IMG/VR virus record: IMGVR_UViG_3300025108_000146
Location: 1 to 38,732 of that record
Length of the DNA stretch: 38,732 nt
Source: a virus
Reading direction: 5' to 3' (one strand)
Position numbers and translations under genes: made by a program. Each line of letters begins with the position of its first letter. Within the stretch, counting starts at the first letter, position 1. This document shows positions 28,824-38,529 of this stretch, piece after piece. Under the pieces are notes generated by a model that saw nothing but the letters and a program-made list of their open reading frames with translations, searched no databases and was not told the origin of the DNA.

Positions 28824-30041
28824 ATGGCATCACCTAATGGAGGTTTAATACAAGAAACAAATAGACAGTACTACGCTGGAGCTCAAGGTTTTATAACGGC
28901 TAATAATCAAAAAACATTTACTACAACGTTTAATACAGATTTAGTATTCGGATCTGCCAATACATTATCTCCTGATTATGCATTAAACAATTTTAAAATA
29001 TACACAAGTACTACAGGAGAAGGTAGTACCTATATAGAATACACTTCTGATTTTACGGTTTCTGAAAATACTATAACACTTCCTGTATCTTTAGCTAATG
29101 GAACTTTTGTTGTAGTACAATTAAAAAGACTCAACGGTGGACATTATGGTAATGAAGATGCGTATGGTAATATTGTTGAAAATAATTATGGAAGCTATGC
29201 TTATACGAAAGTTTCTGACTTAGTAAATAATTTTCAAGTTGCTTATGTAGGAGCGGGAAAACTTATTCCTAGTGTTAAACGAACAGATATTATTTTTCAT
29301 ACAAAAAGAGCATTACAAGAATTAAGCTATGATACTTTAAATGCAATAAAATCACAAGAAGTCCAAATACCTCCAAACCTTTCAATTCCCCTTCCTCAAG
29401 ATTACGTAAATTACGTAAGTATTTCCTGGGTAGATCAATTAGGCGTTAAACACCCTATATATCCTACAAGGTTGACTTCAAATCCAACAGAAATATTACC
29501 ACAAGATTATACTGGCCAACCTTTGCAAGATAATTTTGATGAGAACATTACGGCTACTTCTATTATTGAACAAAGATGGGATAAGGCTAATGATCGATTA
29601 ATTAGTGGAGCGTTTGAAGGAACAGAAAGAGATGAGTCTATTTATTATGATTATCAATTTCCAGATGCTTTATTAGGCAGGCGCTATGGTTTAGATCCTG
29701 AAATTTCTCAATCAAATGGATGGTTTACTATTAATCAAAGAGAAAATAGTATTTCTTTTTCAAGCAATTTGAATGCTGCATTGATAATATTCGAATATAT
29801 TTCAGATGGAGTTGCTTATGAGCAAGATATGAAAGTACCTAAAATGGCAGAGCAGGCCATCTATTCATATTTAAATCACGCAATACTTGCTTCAAAAATA
29901 AATACACCTGAATATATTGTAAATAGATATAAAAAAGAAAAATTTGCTGCAATAAGAAATGCTAAGATAAGATTATCTAATATAAAACCAGAAGAGTTTG
30001 TGCAAGTGATGCGAAACAAATCTAAATGGCTTAAAAATTAA
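28824..30041 (+). CDS. Head-tail connector or tail protein candidate, 405 aa
   Basis: The protein starts MASPNGGLIQETNRQYYAGA, then has a strand-rich segment (TFTTTFNTDLVFGSANTLSP) and a central region with helices (SVKRTDIIFHTKRALQELSY). A short basic helical C-terminus follows (NRYKKEKFAAIRNAKIRLSN). This matches, in outline, neck or tail-tubular proteins that sit between portal and tail hub. It begins six nt after the previous gene and ends four nt before the stabilisation gene. Confidence 0.5.
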   Translation: MASPNGGLIQETNRQYYAGAQGFITANNQKTFTTTFNTDLVFGSANTLSPDYALNNFKIYTSTTGEGSTYIEYTSDFTVSENTITLPVSLANGTFVVVQLKRLNGGHYGNEDAYGNIVENNYGSYAYTKVSDLVNNFQVAYVGAGKLIPSVKRTDIIFHTKRALQELSYDTLNAIKSQEVQIPPNLSIPLPQDYVNYVSISWVDQLGVKHPIYPTRLTSNPTEILPQDYTGQPLQDNFDENITATSIIEQRWDKANDRLISGAFEGTERDESIYYDYQFPDALLGRRYGLDPEISQSNGWFTINQRENSISFSSNLNAALIIFEYISDGVAYEQDMKVPKMAEQAIYSYLNHAILASKINTPEYIVNRYKKEKFAAIRNAKIRLSNIKPEEFVQVMRNKSKWLKN

Positions 30042-30045
30042 ATAA

Positions 30046-33000
30046 ATGGCAGAAGTTAAAAATGCTTTTATAAAGTCTAAAATGAATCAAGACCTTGATG
30101 ATAGATTAATACCATCAGGTGAATATCGGGAAGGCTTTAATATACAAGTAAGTAAATCTCAAGGTGAAGATGTAGGTGCTTTAGAAAACGTTTTAGGTAA
30201 TCAAGATTTAATTGATTTTGAAGCTTTAACGACTACAGGCATACAAGTTATTGGGCAATTTACAAATCCATCAAAAAATACAATATACTTTTTTTTAACT
30301 AATTATACAGATTTAAATTACATAACAAATCCTACCTACGATCCTACTAAATTTAATTATATTTACGAATATAATGTATTAAATGGGGATAGTGTAAGGT
30401 TAGCGGAAGGAGCATTTTTAAATTTTTCAACAACAAATCCTATTTATGGTGTTAATATGGTTGAAAATATATTATTTTTTACAGATAATAGAAACCAACC
30501 AAGAAGAATTGATATAACGCGAAGAAATGCAAGTGGCGGAGTATTTTATACAAATGAAGATTCTGTAAGCGTAGCCCAATATAATCCCTTTGATCCTATT
30601 TTAGTTTATAAAGATAGTACTACTCAAGGAGCTGCGGCTGCTCCAGAAACCACTATGTACGATGTTGTTAGTGAATTTCTACCTGACAATTCTACTGAAA
30701 ACCCTTATTATAACGCAAGCTACGCTGGAGATCCTGATTATTTAGAAAATAAATTTGTAAGATTTAGTTATAGGTTTAGGTTTAATAGCGGAGAATATTC
30801 TTTACTTGCCCCATTTACACAAGCTTTATTTATACCTCAACAAGATGGATACTTTCTTGAAGGAGATGAGGAAAGTGCTTATCGAAGTACAATTGTAAAG
30901 TTTATGCAAAATAAAGTAAATAGGATATTATTACAAATTCCAATACCATCTGCCGACGGGGCTACATTTGTAGAAAATTTTAATATTGATGAAATAGATG
31001 TAGTATTTAAAGAATCTGATGGTCAGGCTTTATATGTTGTAGACACTATTCCCGGATCAACAATATCAATGACAACTGGTAATTATGTAGAATATGATTA
31101 CCAAGCAAAAAAACCATTTAAAACTTTACCAGATTCTACATTAATTAGAGTATATGACAAAGTTCCAGTAAAAGCTTTATCACAAGAAATAATAGGCAAT
31201 AGAGTTGTGTATGGTAATTATCAAGATAAACATACACCTCCTAAGTCTTTGGTTTATGATGTGGGTATTTCAAGTAAATCTAATTTTAATGATGATGATG
31301 ATCCTAATATAGGTAGAGTAGAAAATACAACAAGCATTGTAGAATACCCTAATCATAATTTAAAACAAAATAGAAATTATCAAGTTGGTGTTGTATTATC
31401 AGATAGATATGGTAGAACATCAACAGTTATATTGTCTACTACAACAGAAGGACAAGATGTTAATGCAGTATTATTTGGCGCTTCAACCGTGTATAATCCT
31501 TATAGATTAGGTTTATTAGGTGAAACTACTGTTTACGCTGCGTCTGTAAAAGATTGGCCGGGTGATTCTTTAAAAATAAGATTTGATCAAGCAATTCAAT
31601 CAACAAAAAGTATTGTAACTGGTGCTCCTGGATTATATAACGGTGATCCTTCTAGTGCTAACTATAATCCTTTAGGGTGGTATTCTTATAAAATAGTTGT
31701 AAAGCAATTAGAACAAGAATATTATAATGTTTATTTAGGAGGAATACTAAATGGGTATCCTTCGGCTCCAGCTTCTCCTCCGGATCCTCAAAACAGTACT
31801 GCATTTATAACTTTAATAAATGACAATATAAACAAAGTGCCAAGAGATTTAAATGAAGTTGGCCCAGACCAAAAACAATATAGAAGCAGTGTGCAATTAT
31901 TTGGTAGAGTAACACCGGATAGAAGCACTTCTCCAACTTATAATCAACAATTTTACCCGGGACAAATAGATAGTGTAACTACGCCTGCTGTTGAATCTAT
32001 AACAATTTTACCTTCTTCGGATACTGTAAACACAATAGCTGAAGAAGAAAATATAGTCACAAGTGGCGCTACTATTGTTGATCTTTATCAAACAGATTCT
32101 AATCCATATATAGCCAGAATAACTCAAGGTAATGAGCAAAATCCAATTGGTTCTTTACCGGTAGCTTCAGGAAGTTATAATTTTTTATTAGGAGTTTATG
32201 AAACTGAACCTGTTACTTCAAGATTAGAAATATTTTGGGAAACATCTACAACTGGTTTAATATCAGATTTAAATGAAGCAATACGCACCGGTACAAACGA
32301 AACAGTAGGTTTAGTATACTTTGAATGGGATTTAGATGAAGCAACCGAAATAGGTACTTCAATTGCAGGTAGATTTGCACCAATTGACGAAGAAGGTAAT
32401 AATCAACTTCCTAAAGAACCCCTAGAAGAAAGTGATTTGTCTATGAGCGTTACTGATATAGATGGAAATGATATTACCAAATTTTCTTTAAGAAAAATAC
32501 CAAAAACTGCTCAATCAGTTTATGATCCGCTAGACAAGGATACATTTGATACATATGAAATTGATACTACAGAAGAATTTTATTATGGACCTGATGCAGC
32601 TGTAAATCAAGTATTTTATTTTACTTTTACTGACGATACAACAGGAGAAAATGTTGCCGATGTAGTAGAAAGTTTATCTAATGTAGCTCCTACTATAACT
32701 AATGGAACCACAGTTTCTTTTGATGCAGATGATACAGGAGTAATATTTACTTATGAAGCAATTAACGGAACAGTTGACACTACGCGGAATGCTTTAAATT
32801 TAACATGGAGCATGGAAGGAAACCCTCCTGAACTTACTTTAGATGCAAATACAGGCGAATTAAGTGTTAGCGATTCACTTGCAGGAAAAATTACATTAAC
32901 AATAACTGTTCAAGATGCTGGGGGTTTAACTGATACTATAACAAGTGAATTAGTAGCGGGAGAAATACCTGTTAATGAAGGATTTGGTTCAGGTAGCGCA

Positions 33001-34368
33001 CTTATGTCAGGGGGAAGCGGATGGTCTGGAGCCCATTACTGGTCATCTGGAGATAATAACTCTACAGCATCAACTCCATTGCCAGGCGAATCTACGGGTA
33101 CGGTTGATATACGAACACCTTATTCGGGGCTTTCATTAACATCTACAAAAGAAAATAGCGGATTTGTAACGGCACCTGATTGTGATGGATATACTTTTTA
33201 TAATGAAAATCATAAATCATTAGGAACTGACAATCCATCATCTGGTTTAAGTGGAGGCTTAACACAAGGGACAGGTTTTATAGCTCTTGATGTTTTAGGA
33301 GAGCAATATGATTTTAGCGTTAATAATTCATTAACAACATATCCCTTTATTTTATATCCTACATATTTACAATATAGAAATCCAACTGGAGCAGGGTATC
33401 CAAATAATTGGGAAATAGCAAAAGATATAGAGGGCAAAGAAATTAAATTTGGAGGAACTCAAAACAATTGGGATTCTATATCTGTTGATCCTTATGGTGC
33501 TATTCAGGCTACTGGTGTTATAACCAATGACGATTCCGCAAGAGACTATGATAATAGAGAAATAAATGAATTTCCTATAACTGATACTAATATTGATTCA
33601 GAAGATTGTATGCAGGCATCATTACAACCTCCTGTAACTGGGACATCAAATAGGTTTAGAGTAGCAGCAAGAAGAGTTTTTGTAATTGGCAAAAGCCAGC
33701 AGGAAGCATATACTAATGCGCCTGAGTACTATGGGGACTATAGATTGGTAGTACGCTACCCATGGGGACTTTCTGTTGCTGATGGGCCTAGTGGATATGG
33801 AGAAGATATTGTAGTAGGTTATGGAACAGACTCATGCCCAGTAGATGCCCAATATAAAAATGCACAAATGAATTGGCGATCAGTATTAAGATATGGCGAT
33901 TTATACTACCCACCTTATAGCCGCTCTACACCTAGGTCTTATAGCTATCAAGTTTCTACTTCAACTGGAGCCGATGGTATAATTGCAACAGGCTTAGCTA
34001 CTAGTAAAAATTTATTTGCTAGAGAATGGGCAATGAGATATGTAAGTAGATTTTATGAAGATGCTGAACTTACAATACCATGGGAATCTGGTTCATCAGG
34101 TTTTCAAGGTGCAGGATGGTATGGATTTAGATCTGTAGGGGCAAATTTTGATGTTAATGTTAAATATGGAACAGATAATTCATTTCCTAAATTTGGAACA
34201 ACATCTGCTACGGGTAGTCAAAGCATTGATTTTAGACAAACTGACCAAGACAGAAAATGGGCCGTGTATTTAGATAATAATGGTATAAAAGTTTTAACAG
34301 ACGTTGAAAGCCAAACAACTGTTCAGCCTGGTGTTGCTCCAAACTCCCCTCAATTCCCTCCGGGTTAA
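30046..34368 (+). CDS. Giant tail-stabilisation protein with an Ig-like insertion, 1440 aa
   Basis: The N-terminus (MNQDLDDRLIPSGEYREGFN at about 13-32, then SQGEDVGALENVLGN) is the signature I recall for crAss-like and marine podovirus stabilisation proteins, which form a beta-propeller-rich ring at the portal-tail junction. An Ig/cadherin-like insertion lies at about residues 875-985 (SLSNVAPTITNGTTVSFDAD and ELTLDANTGELSVSDSLAGK). A Gly/Ser-rich C-terminal region follows, including CDGYTFYNENHKS and SRFYEDAELTIPW. No enzymatic motif is seen. A short inverted repeat over its stop codon is weak. The next gene appears to continue the propeller. Confidence 0.65.
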   Translation: MAEVKNAFIKSKMNQDLDDRLIPSGEYREGFNIQVSKSQGEDVGALENVLGNQDLIDFEALTTTGIQVIGQFTNPSKNTIYFFLTNYTDLNYITNPTYDPTKFNYIYEYNVLNGDSVRLAEGAFLNFSTTNPIYGVNMVENILFFTDNRNQPRRIDITRRNASGGVFYTNEDSVSVAQYNPFDPILVYKDSTTQGAAAAPETTMYDVVSEFLPDNSTENPYYNASYAGDPDYLENKFVRFSYRFRFNSGEYSLLAPFTQALFIPQQDGYFLEGDEESAYRSTIVKFMQNKVNRILLQIPIPSADGATFVENFNIDEIDVVFKESDGQALYVVDTIPGSTISMTTGNYVEYDYQAKKPFKTLPDSTLIRVYDKVPVKALSQEIIGNRVVYGNYQDKHTPPKSLVYDVGISSKSNFNDDDDPNIGRVENTTSIVEYPNHNLKQNRNYQVGVVLSDRYGRTSTVILSTTTEGQDVNAVLFGASTVYNPYRLGLLGETTVYAASVKDWPGDSLKIRFDQAIQSTKSIVTGAPGLYNGDPSSANYNPLGWYSYKIVVKQLEQEYYNVYLGGILNGYPSAPASPPDPQNSTAFITLINDNINKVPRDLNEVGPDQKQYRSSVQLFGRVTPDRSTSPTYNQQFYPGQIDSVTTPAVESITILPSSDTVNTIAEEENIVTSGATIVDLYQTDSNPYIARITQGNEQNPIGSLPVASGSYNFLLGVYETEPVTSRLEIFWETSTTGLISDLNEAIRTGTNETVGLVYFEWDLDEATEIGTSIAGRFAPIDEEGNNQLPKEPLEESDLSMSVTDIDGNDITKFSLRKIPKTAQSVYDPLDKDTFDTYEIDTTEEFYYGPDAAVNQVFYFTFTDDTTGENVADVVESLSNVAPTITNGTTVSFDADDTGVIFTYEAINGTVDTTRNALNLTWSMEGNPPELTLDANTGELSVSDSLAGKITLTITVQDAGGLTDTITSELVAGEIPVNEGFGSGSALMSGGSGWSGAHYWSSGDNNSTASTPLPGESTGTVDIRTPYSGLSLTSTKENSGFVTAPDCDGYTFYNENHKSLGTDNPSSGLSGGLTQGTGFIALDVLGEQYDFSVNNSLTTYPFILYPTYLQYRNPTGAGYPNNWEIAKDIEGKEIKFGGTQNNWDSISVDPYGAIQATGVITNDDSARDYDNREINEFPITDTNIDSEDCMQASLQPPVTGTSNRFRVAARRVFVIGKSQQEAYTNAPEYYGDYRLVVRYPWGLSVADGPSGYGEDIVVGYGTDSCPVDAQYKNAQMNWRSVLRYGDLYYPPYSRSTPRSYSYQVSTSTGADGIIATGLATSKNLFAREWAMRYVSRFYEDAELTIPWESGSSGFQGAGWYGFRSVGANFDVNVKYGTDNSFPKFGTTSATGSQSIDFRQTDQDRKWAVYLDNNGIKVLTDVESQTTVQPGVAPNSPQFPPG

Positions 34369-34405
34369 GTGTAACTTAAATAAGAAATAAGTAATAATAA
34401 AAGAT

Positions 34406-35881
34406 ATGCCAGCAATAATAGAAGTTAAATATTTTAATAGTTTTATCTTAAGAAAAACTCTAAATAATAGCGATGAACCGGTATGGAATGGCTCCAGAGG
34501 TATTCCTCAAGCTATTGGCGGATTTGATCAAGGTAATGTATCTTCTAATTCTGCTCAAATTACAAAAAATTGGGTTATAGAAGAAGCGCGTATTAGAGGT
34601 GGTTATAATAATACTTCTGCCGGGTATGGGGCTAAAGCTTATTTAGTAGAAGACGAACCTAATTCTTCCTTAAGATTTAATTCATTAATATATTCAGGTA
34701 TATTTAATTCAACAACAGGAACAAATAATACAAATGTTTTTTCTATTGGAGCAGATATAACTAGAAGTTTAGATCCTGCACAAGGGTCAATTCAAAAGTT
34801 ATATGCAGAAGACACTAATTTAATAATATTTCAAGAAAATAAAGTTAGTAATGCTTTAATTGACAAAGACGCTATATATACTGCAGAAGGAACAGGCTTA
34901 ACTACAACGGGTAAAGTTGTTATTGGCCCTGTAAGAGCATACGGAGGTAATTTTGGAATAAGTAGAAATCCTGAAAGCTTTGCTGTTTATGGTTATAGAA
35001 AATATTTTACAGATAAAGATAGAAATGCTGTATTAAGATTATCAGCTGATGGAATAACGGAAATTTCTAATTACGGTATGATTGATTTTTTTAGAGATCA
35101 ATTCGCATCTTTAGATAGTTATCAAGTCGGGCCTGGTAAAGCTGTTGGTATGTGGGATATATATACAAAACAATATGTTGTATCATTGCAGCCTGCTAAC
35201 TCTAATGATTATAAAACGCTTTCTTTTGATGAAACCATAAATGGATGGACTAGTTTTTATAATTATAAACCAGCTGCAGGAACAAGTTTAAAAAATCAAT
35301 TTTATACAATAGACAACGGAAATTCTACAGATAAAAATGCTGCTTTATATAGACATTATAGTCAAAATGTTAATAGAGCACAATTTTATGGAACTACTTA
35401 TAATTCATCTATAAAATTTGTATTAAATCCTTCGGTTAGCATGTCTAAAGTATTTAAAACAATTAATTATGAAGGAAGCAATGGTTGGCAAGTAGATTCA
35501 TATGCTTCAGATTTTACAGGTGTTAGCTCAGTCAACACAGGAGGCGAATTTACAGAATTTAGCAATACTAATACACAAGATGAAACTTCTTTAATATACA
35601 GCTACAATCAAGGGGCATATGATAACTTTGGTAATCAATACCCATCAACATTAACGCCTCCTATAAATAGAGCTGGCTTTGACAGAAAAGAAAATAAATA
35701 TTTTGCAAATTTAATTAATAACTCAGGGCCTGCTCCAGGTGAAATTATTTTTGGCAATCAAATAAGTGGTATAAAAGGACACTTTGTGACTGTTTCTATG
35801 TCAACTGATACTGTAACTAATTTTGGAAAAGCAAAAGAGTTGTTTGCTGTATCATCAGAATATGTAGAGTCCAGTTACTAA
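34406..35881 (+). CDS. Companion tail protein, possible continuation of the stabilisation protein, 491 aa
   Basis: The protein starts MPAIIEVKYFNSFILRKTLN. The segment GYRKYFTDKDRNAVLRLSAD and GITEISNYGMIDFFRDQ (about residues 192-229) resembles repeat blades in long stabilisation proteins of crAss-like and marine phages. It has Asn/Tyr/Ser-rich beta sequence throughout and no membrane segment. The close neighbour and shared motifs suggest that a single long protein in relatives is split into two genes here, or that both proteins build one ring. It follows after a 37-nt AT-rich gap. Confidence 0.5.
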   Translation: MPAIIEVKYFNSFILRKTLNNSDEPVWNGSRGIPQAIGGFDQGNVSSNSAQITKNWVIEEARIRGGYNNTSAGYGAKAYLVEDEPNSSLRFNSLIYSGIFNSTTGTNNTNVFSIGADITRSLDPAQGSIQKLYAEDTNLIIFQENKVSNALIDKDAIYTAEGTGLTTTGKVVIGPVRAYGGNFGISRNPESFAVYGYRKYFTDKDRNAVLRLSADGITEISNYGMIDFFRDQFASLDSYQVGPGKAVGMWDIYTKQYVVSLQPANSNDYKTLSFDETINGWTSFYNYKPAAGTSLKNQFYTIDNGNSTDKNAALYRHYSQNVNRAQFYGTTYNSSIKFVLNPSVSMSKVFKTINYEGSNGWQVDSYASDFTGVSSVNTGGEFTEFSNTNTQDETSLIYSYNQGAYDNFGNQYPSTLTPPINRAGFDRKENKYFANLINNSGPAPGEIIFGNQISGIKGHFVTVSMSTDTVTNFGKAKELFAVSSEYVESSY

Positions 35882-35917
35882 AAATTTTAGTATCTTTATA
35901 TAATTAAATTTTATTTT

Positions 35918-36337
35918 ATGAATGAGTTAAAAGTTAGAGTTTTAACTGAAAATGATTGGGAAACACTATGCAGTTGGTGGTTAGAATGGCCGGATTGGAA
36001 AGTGCATCCTACTAAGGAAATGTTACCCTTAAATGGTATAGGTGGGTTTATGGTGGAAAATGATAATAAACCAATTGTAGCAGGCTTTTTATATCTTACA
36101 AATTCTAACATAGCATGGCTAGAATGGATAATTTCAGATCCTAATTACAAAGAAATAAACAAAAGGCAAGCAATTGAACTTTTAATAACATCTGCAGAAA
36201 GTGCGGCTAGAAATCAAGGTAAAGAAGTAATTTTTAGCGTTAGCAGAAATAAAGCTTTATTAAAAATGCATAAAAAATTAGGATATACGGTAGATAAAGA
36301 TCCTTCTTATGAAATAACTAAAAATATAAAAAATTAA
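35918..36337 (+). CDS. GNAT-family acetyltransferase, 139 aa
   Basis: This is a small N-acetyltransferase fold. An N-terminal strand/helix (KVRVLTENDWETLCSWWLEW) is followed by central strands (NDNKPIVAGFLYLTNSNIAW and LEWIISDPNY). A helix follows (NKRQAIELLITSAESAARNQ), and then the C-terminal VIFSVSRNKALLKMHKKLGY turn typical of GNAT domains. Acetyl-CoA would be the donor; the substrate is unknown. The gene sits among tail and internal virion genes. The acetyl-CoA loop (Q/R-x-x-G-x-G/A) is degenerate, so activity is uncertain. Confidence 0.7.
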   Translation: MNELKVRVLTENDWETLCSWWLEWPDWKVHPTKEMLPLNGIGGFMVENDNKPIVAGFLYLTNSNIAWLEWIISDPNYKEINKRQAIELLITSAESAARNQGKEVIFSVSRNKALLKMHKKLGYTVDKDPSYEITKNIKN

Positions 36338-36343
36338 TATAAT

Positions 36344-37084
36344 ATGGCAGCAGCAACACTAATAGCCGCGGGTATTGGAGCAGCAGGTTCAATAGCTGGA
36401 TCAGCAATAGGAGCAAGCTCAGCAAGAAAAGCTAGAAAAAGTGCCGCTAAAAAAGAAGGTGCTTTAAAAAAAGAAATGGACGCAGCGGAAAGAAATAGAA
36501 CCCCTGTAATAAATCCATATGAGGGTGTTAAAGATCTTTCATCTCAAATAGAAGATTTAAGTGGTAATTTAAGTAATCCTTATGATAATTTAGGTGTTGC
36601 AACTAAAGCTGCTGAAATACAGATGGAACAGAGCGATATTGCTCTTGCTAATACTTTAGATACATTAGCTGCTACAGGGGCTAGTGCTGGCGGAGCGACT
36701 GCTTTAGCTCAAGCTGCTTTGGCTAGTAAAAAAGGGGTTGCTGCTACAATAGAATCTCAAGAAGCTAACAATGAAAAGCTAAGAGCTCAAGGAGAGGCTA
36801 GCTTACAAAGCGCTAAAATGGCAGAGGCTCAAAGAGTTCAAACCGCTCAATACGCTGAAGCTGGAAGATTACAACAAGCTGATGTTGCAGGAAGACAATA
36901 TGAATTTGAACAACAAGATAGACGCGAAGAGCAACAGTTAAATAGACTACAAGCGCAAATAACTGGTCAACAACAACAGCAAGCAGCAGCAAGGCAACAA
37001 AGTGCTAATGCAATTGCAGGAGGAGTTTCAGGAATAACTGGAATAGCTGCAAGCGCAGCGGGAAATTCTGAATTTGGGGTATGA
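36344..37084 (+). CDS. Internal virion or DNA-ejection protein candidate, 246 aa
   Basis: The N-terminus is an Ala/Gly-rich hydrophobic stretch (MAAATLIAAGIGAAGSIAGS, about residues 1-30) with glycine-zipper spacing. It is followed by Lys/Arg-rich sequence, a Gln/Ala/Arg-rich coiled coil (about 150-220, including QQDRREEQQLNRLQAQITGQ) and a second Ala/Gly segment near the end (IAGGVSGITGIAASAAGNSE). This is the usual plan of podovirus internal ejection proteins that enter the envelope with the genome. It lies six nt after the acetyltransferase gene. Confidence 0.6.
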   Translation: MAAATLIAAGIGAAGSIAGSAIGASSARKARKSAAKKEGALKKEMDAAERNRTPVINPYEGVKDLSSQIEDLSGNLSNPYDNLGVATKAAEIQMEQSDIALANTLDTLAATGASAGGATALAQAALASKKGVAATIESQEANNEKLRAQGEASLQSAKMAEAQRVQTAQYAEAGRLQQADVAGRQYEFEQQDRREEQQLNRLQAQITGQQQQQAAARQQSANAIAGGVSGITGIAASAAGNSEFGV

Positions 37085-37113
37085 TAATAATATTATTAAA
37101 ATAAACAAAAAAA

Positions 37114-38526
37114 ATGGGTGCATACGAAAATCCGCAAACAGTCATAGTTGATACTTCTTCTGCTTGGACAAATATGTCTAAGTCGATTGCTAATACTACT
37201 GTAAAATTTTTAGAAAAACAAACAGAGGTACAAAATGAAAAGTTAAAAAAGCAGCAAAAAGAAGATTTAGCGTACAGCCAAAGACTTGTAAAAAATTTAA
37301 ATACTCAACAATCAAAATTATATGGTTTAGATATTGAAAAGCAAACTAATGATTTGTTTAATCAAACCATATCTGATAAGACTACATTAGAGTTAAATCT
37401 TGAAAAAGCTACTACTCCAGAAGAAAGAAGTATGTATGCTGCTCAATTAGGGGACTACAATAATAGACTTAATCAAATATTAGATTTTGCTAAAAATAAA
37501 GATACGTTTAAAGAAAATTTTTTAGATAAAAATGACCCTACTTCAAGAAATGGAGAAGGGCAATGGTCTATACAAGGTGTTGAAGATTATTCTGATTGGA
37601 TTAATTATGGGCAAAACTACGCTGCTTCTACCACTAATAGTTTCTTAAGTTTTGATGAATTAGGTGAATTAAAAATAAATATAGCTAATCCTGAAAATCA
37701 AGAAGAATTTAAGTCTTGGGGCACAACTGATTTCTTTTCTAAACAACCTCCTATAACGCCTATGGTTTCTAAAGGTTTGAGTGAAAGACTTTTAGATAGA
37801 GGTATATTAAATTCTAAAACACCTGGTAAATTAGCAGATGAATATAACACAATGAAAAGAAATGTTATGGATGCGATGGTTATTTCAGATGTTATTGAAC
37901 CTTACGCAGAAAGTATTTTAACAGATCCCGATGCTGCTCAATCAGTTTGGATTAATGTTTTAAAACAACCTGGTTTACTTGAAATGGCTACTGAAGAAGA
38001 GGGCAGATTTCCTATAGAAGGAAGCCCTTTTTCAAAAGAAAGCGCTGAAAAATTTATTGAGGCATTTAATAATTTTGCTAAAAGCAAACTACCTAAAAAT
38101 CACCCCGTAGCTGTAAAAGCTGTAAAAGATAGAATAGAAACAGCAGAAGAAATTGTTGAAGAAAAATTTAATAATTATATAAAAGAATTAGATACTTCTT
38201 GGACTGATGTTACAGGAGAAACAGCATCATTTGATCCTAAAACAAATATGCTTACCGTAACAGTAGAAATGGAAAATGAAGATGGCGATATAATTACAGA
38301 ACCAGAATTATATGATTTAAGCCAACCGGGTCAATTTACTAATTATATTAGGTTATTATTAGATAAATCACCTGACTTGGGTAATGATATTAAAAGCAGG
38401 GAAATAAAAAGAAGTATATTAGAAAAAGCTAAAGTTAAAGAAAAAGAATACCTTGCTAAATCAAATGGAGCTGATGATTACAAGGGGTTTGAAGATTATC
38501 TAACTGGTCAAATTAAAAAAGACTAA
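37114..38526 (+). CDS. Large helical structural protein, possibly an internal virion protein, 470 aa
   Basis: The protein starts MGAYENPQTVIVDTSSAWTN and is largely helical and charged (IANTTVKFLEKQTEVQNEKL, then many Lys/Glu/Asn segments). No membrane segment, signal peptide or known domain is recognised. Its position after the ejection candidate and its length suggest another internal virion (cargo) protein. It starts 29 nt after the previous stop and ends three nt before the next gene. Confidence 0.5.
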   Translation: MGAYENPQTVIVDTSSAWTNMSKSIANTTVKFLEKQTEVQNEKLKKQQKEDLAYSQRLVKNLNTQQSKLYGLDIEKQTNDLFNQTISDKTTLELNLEKATTPEERSMYAAQLGDYNNRLNQILDFAKNKDTFKENFLDKNDPTSRNGEGQWSIQGVEDYSDWINYGQNYAASTTNSFLSFDELGELKINIANPENQEEFKSWGTTDFFSKQPPITPMVSKGLSERLLDRGILNSKTPGKLADEYNTMKRNVMDAMVISDVIEPYAESILTDPDAAQSVWINVLKQPGLLEMATEEEGRFPIEGSPFSKESAEKFIEAFNNFAKSKLPKNHPVAVKAVKDRIETAEEIVEEKFNNYIKELDTSWTDVTGETASFDPKTNMLTVTVEMENEDGDIITEPELYDLSQPGQFTNYIRLLLDKSPDLGNDIKSREIKRSILEKAKVKEKEYLAKSNGADDYKGFEDYLTGQIKKD

Positions 38527-38529
38527 AAC

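Noticed and set aside
34365-34379. Inverted repeat TTAAGT-GTA-ACTTAA at the end of the stabilisation gene
   Set aside because: The 6-bp AT-rich stem is too weak and lacks a T-run; it is not called a terminator.
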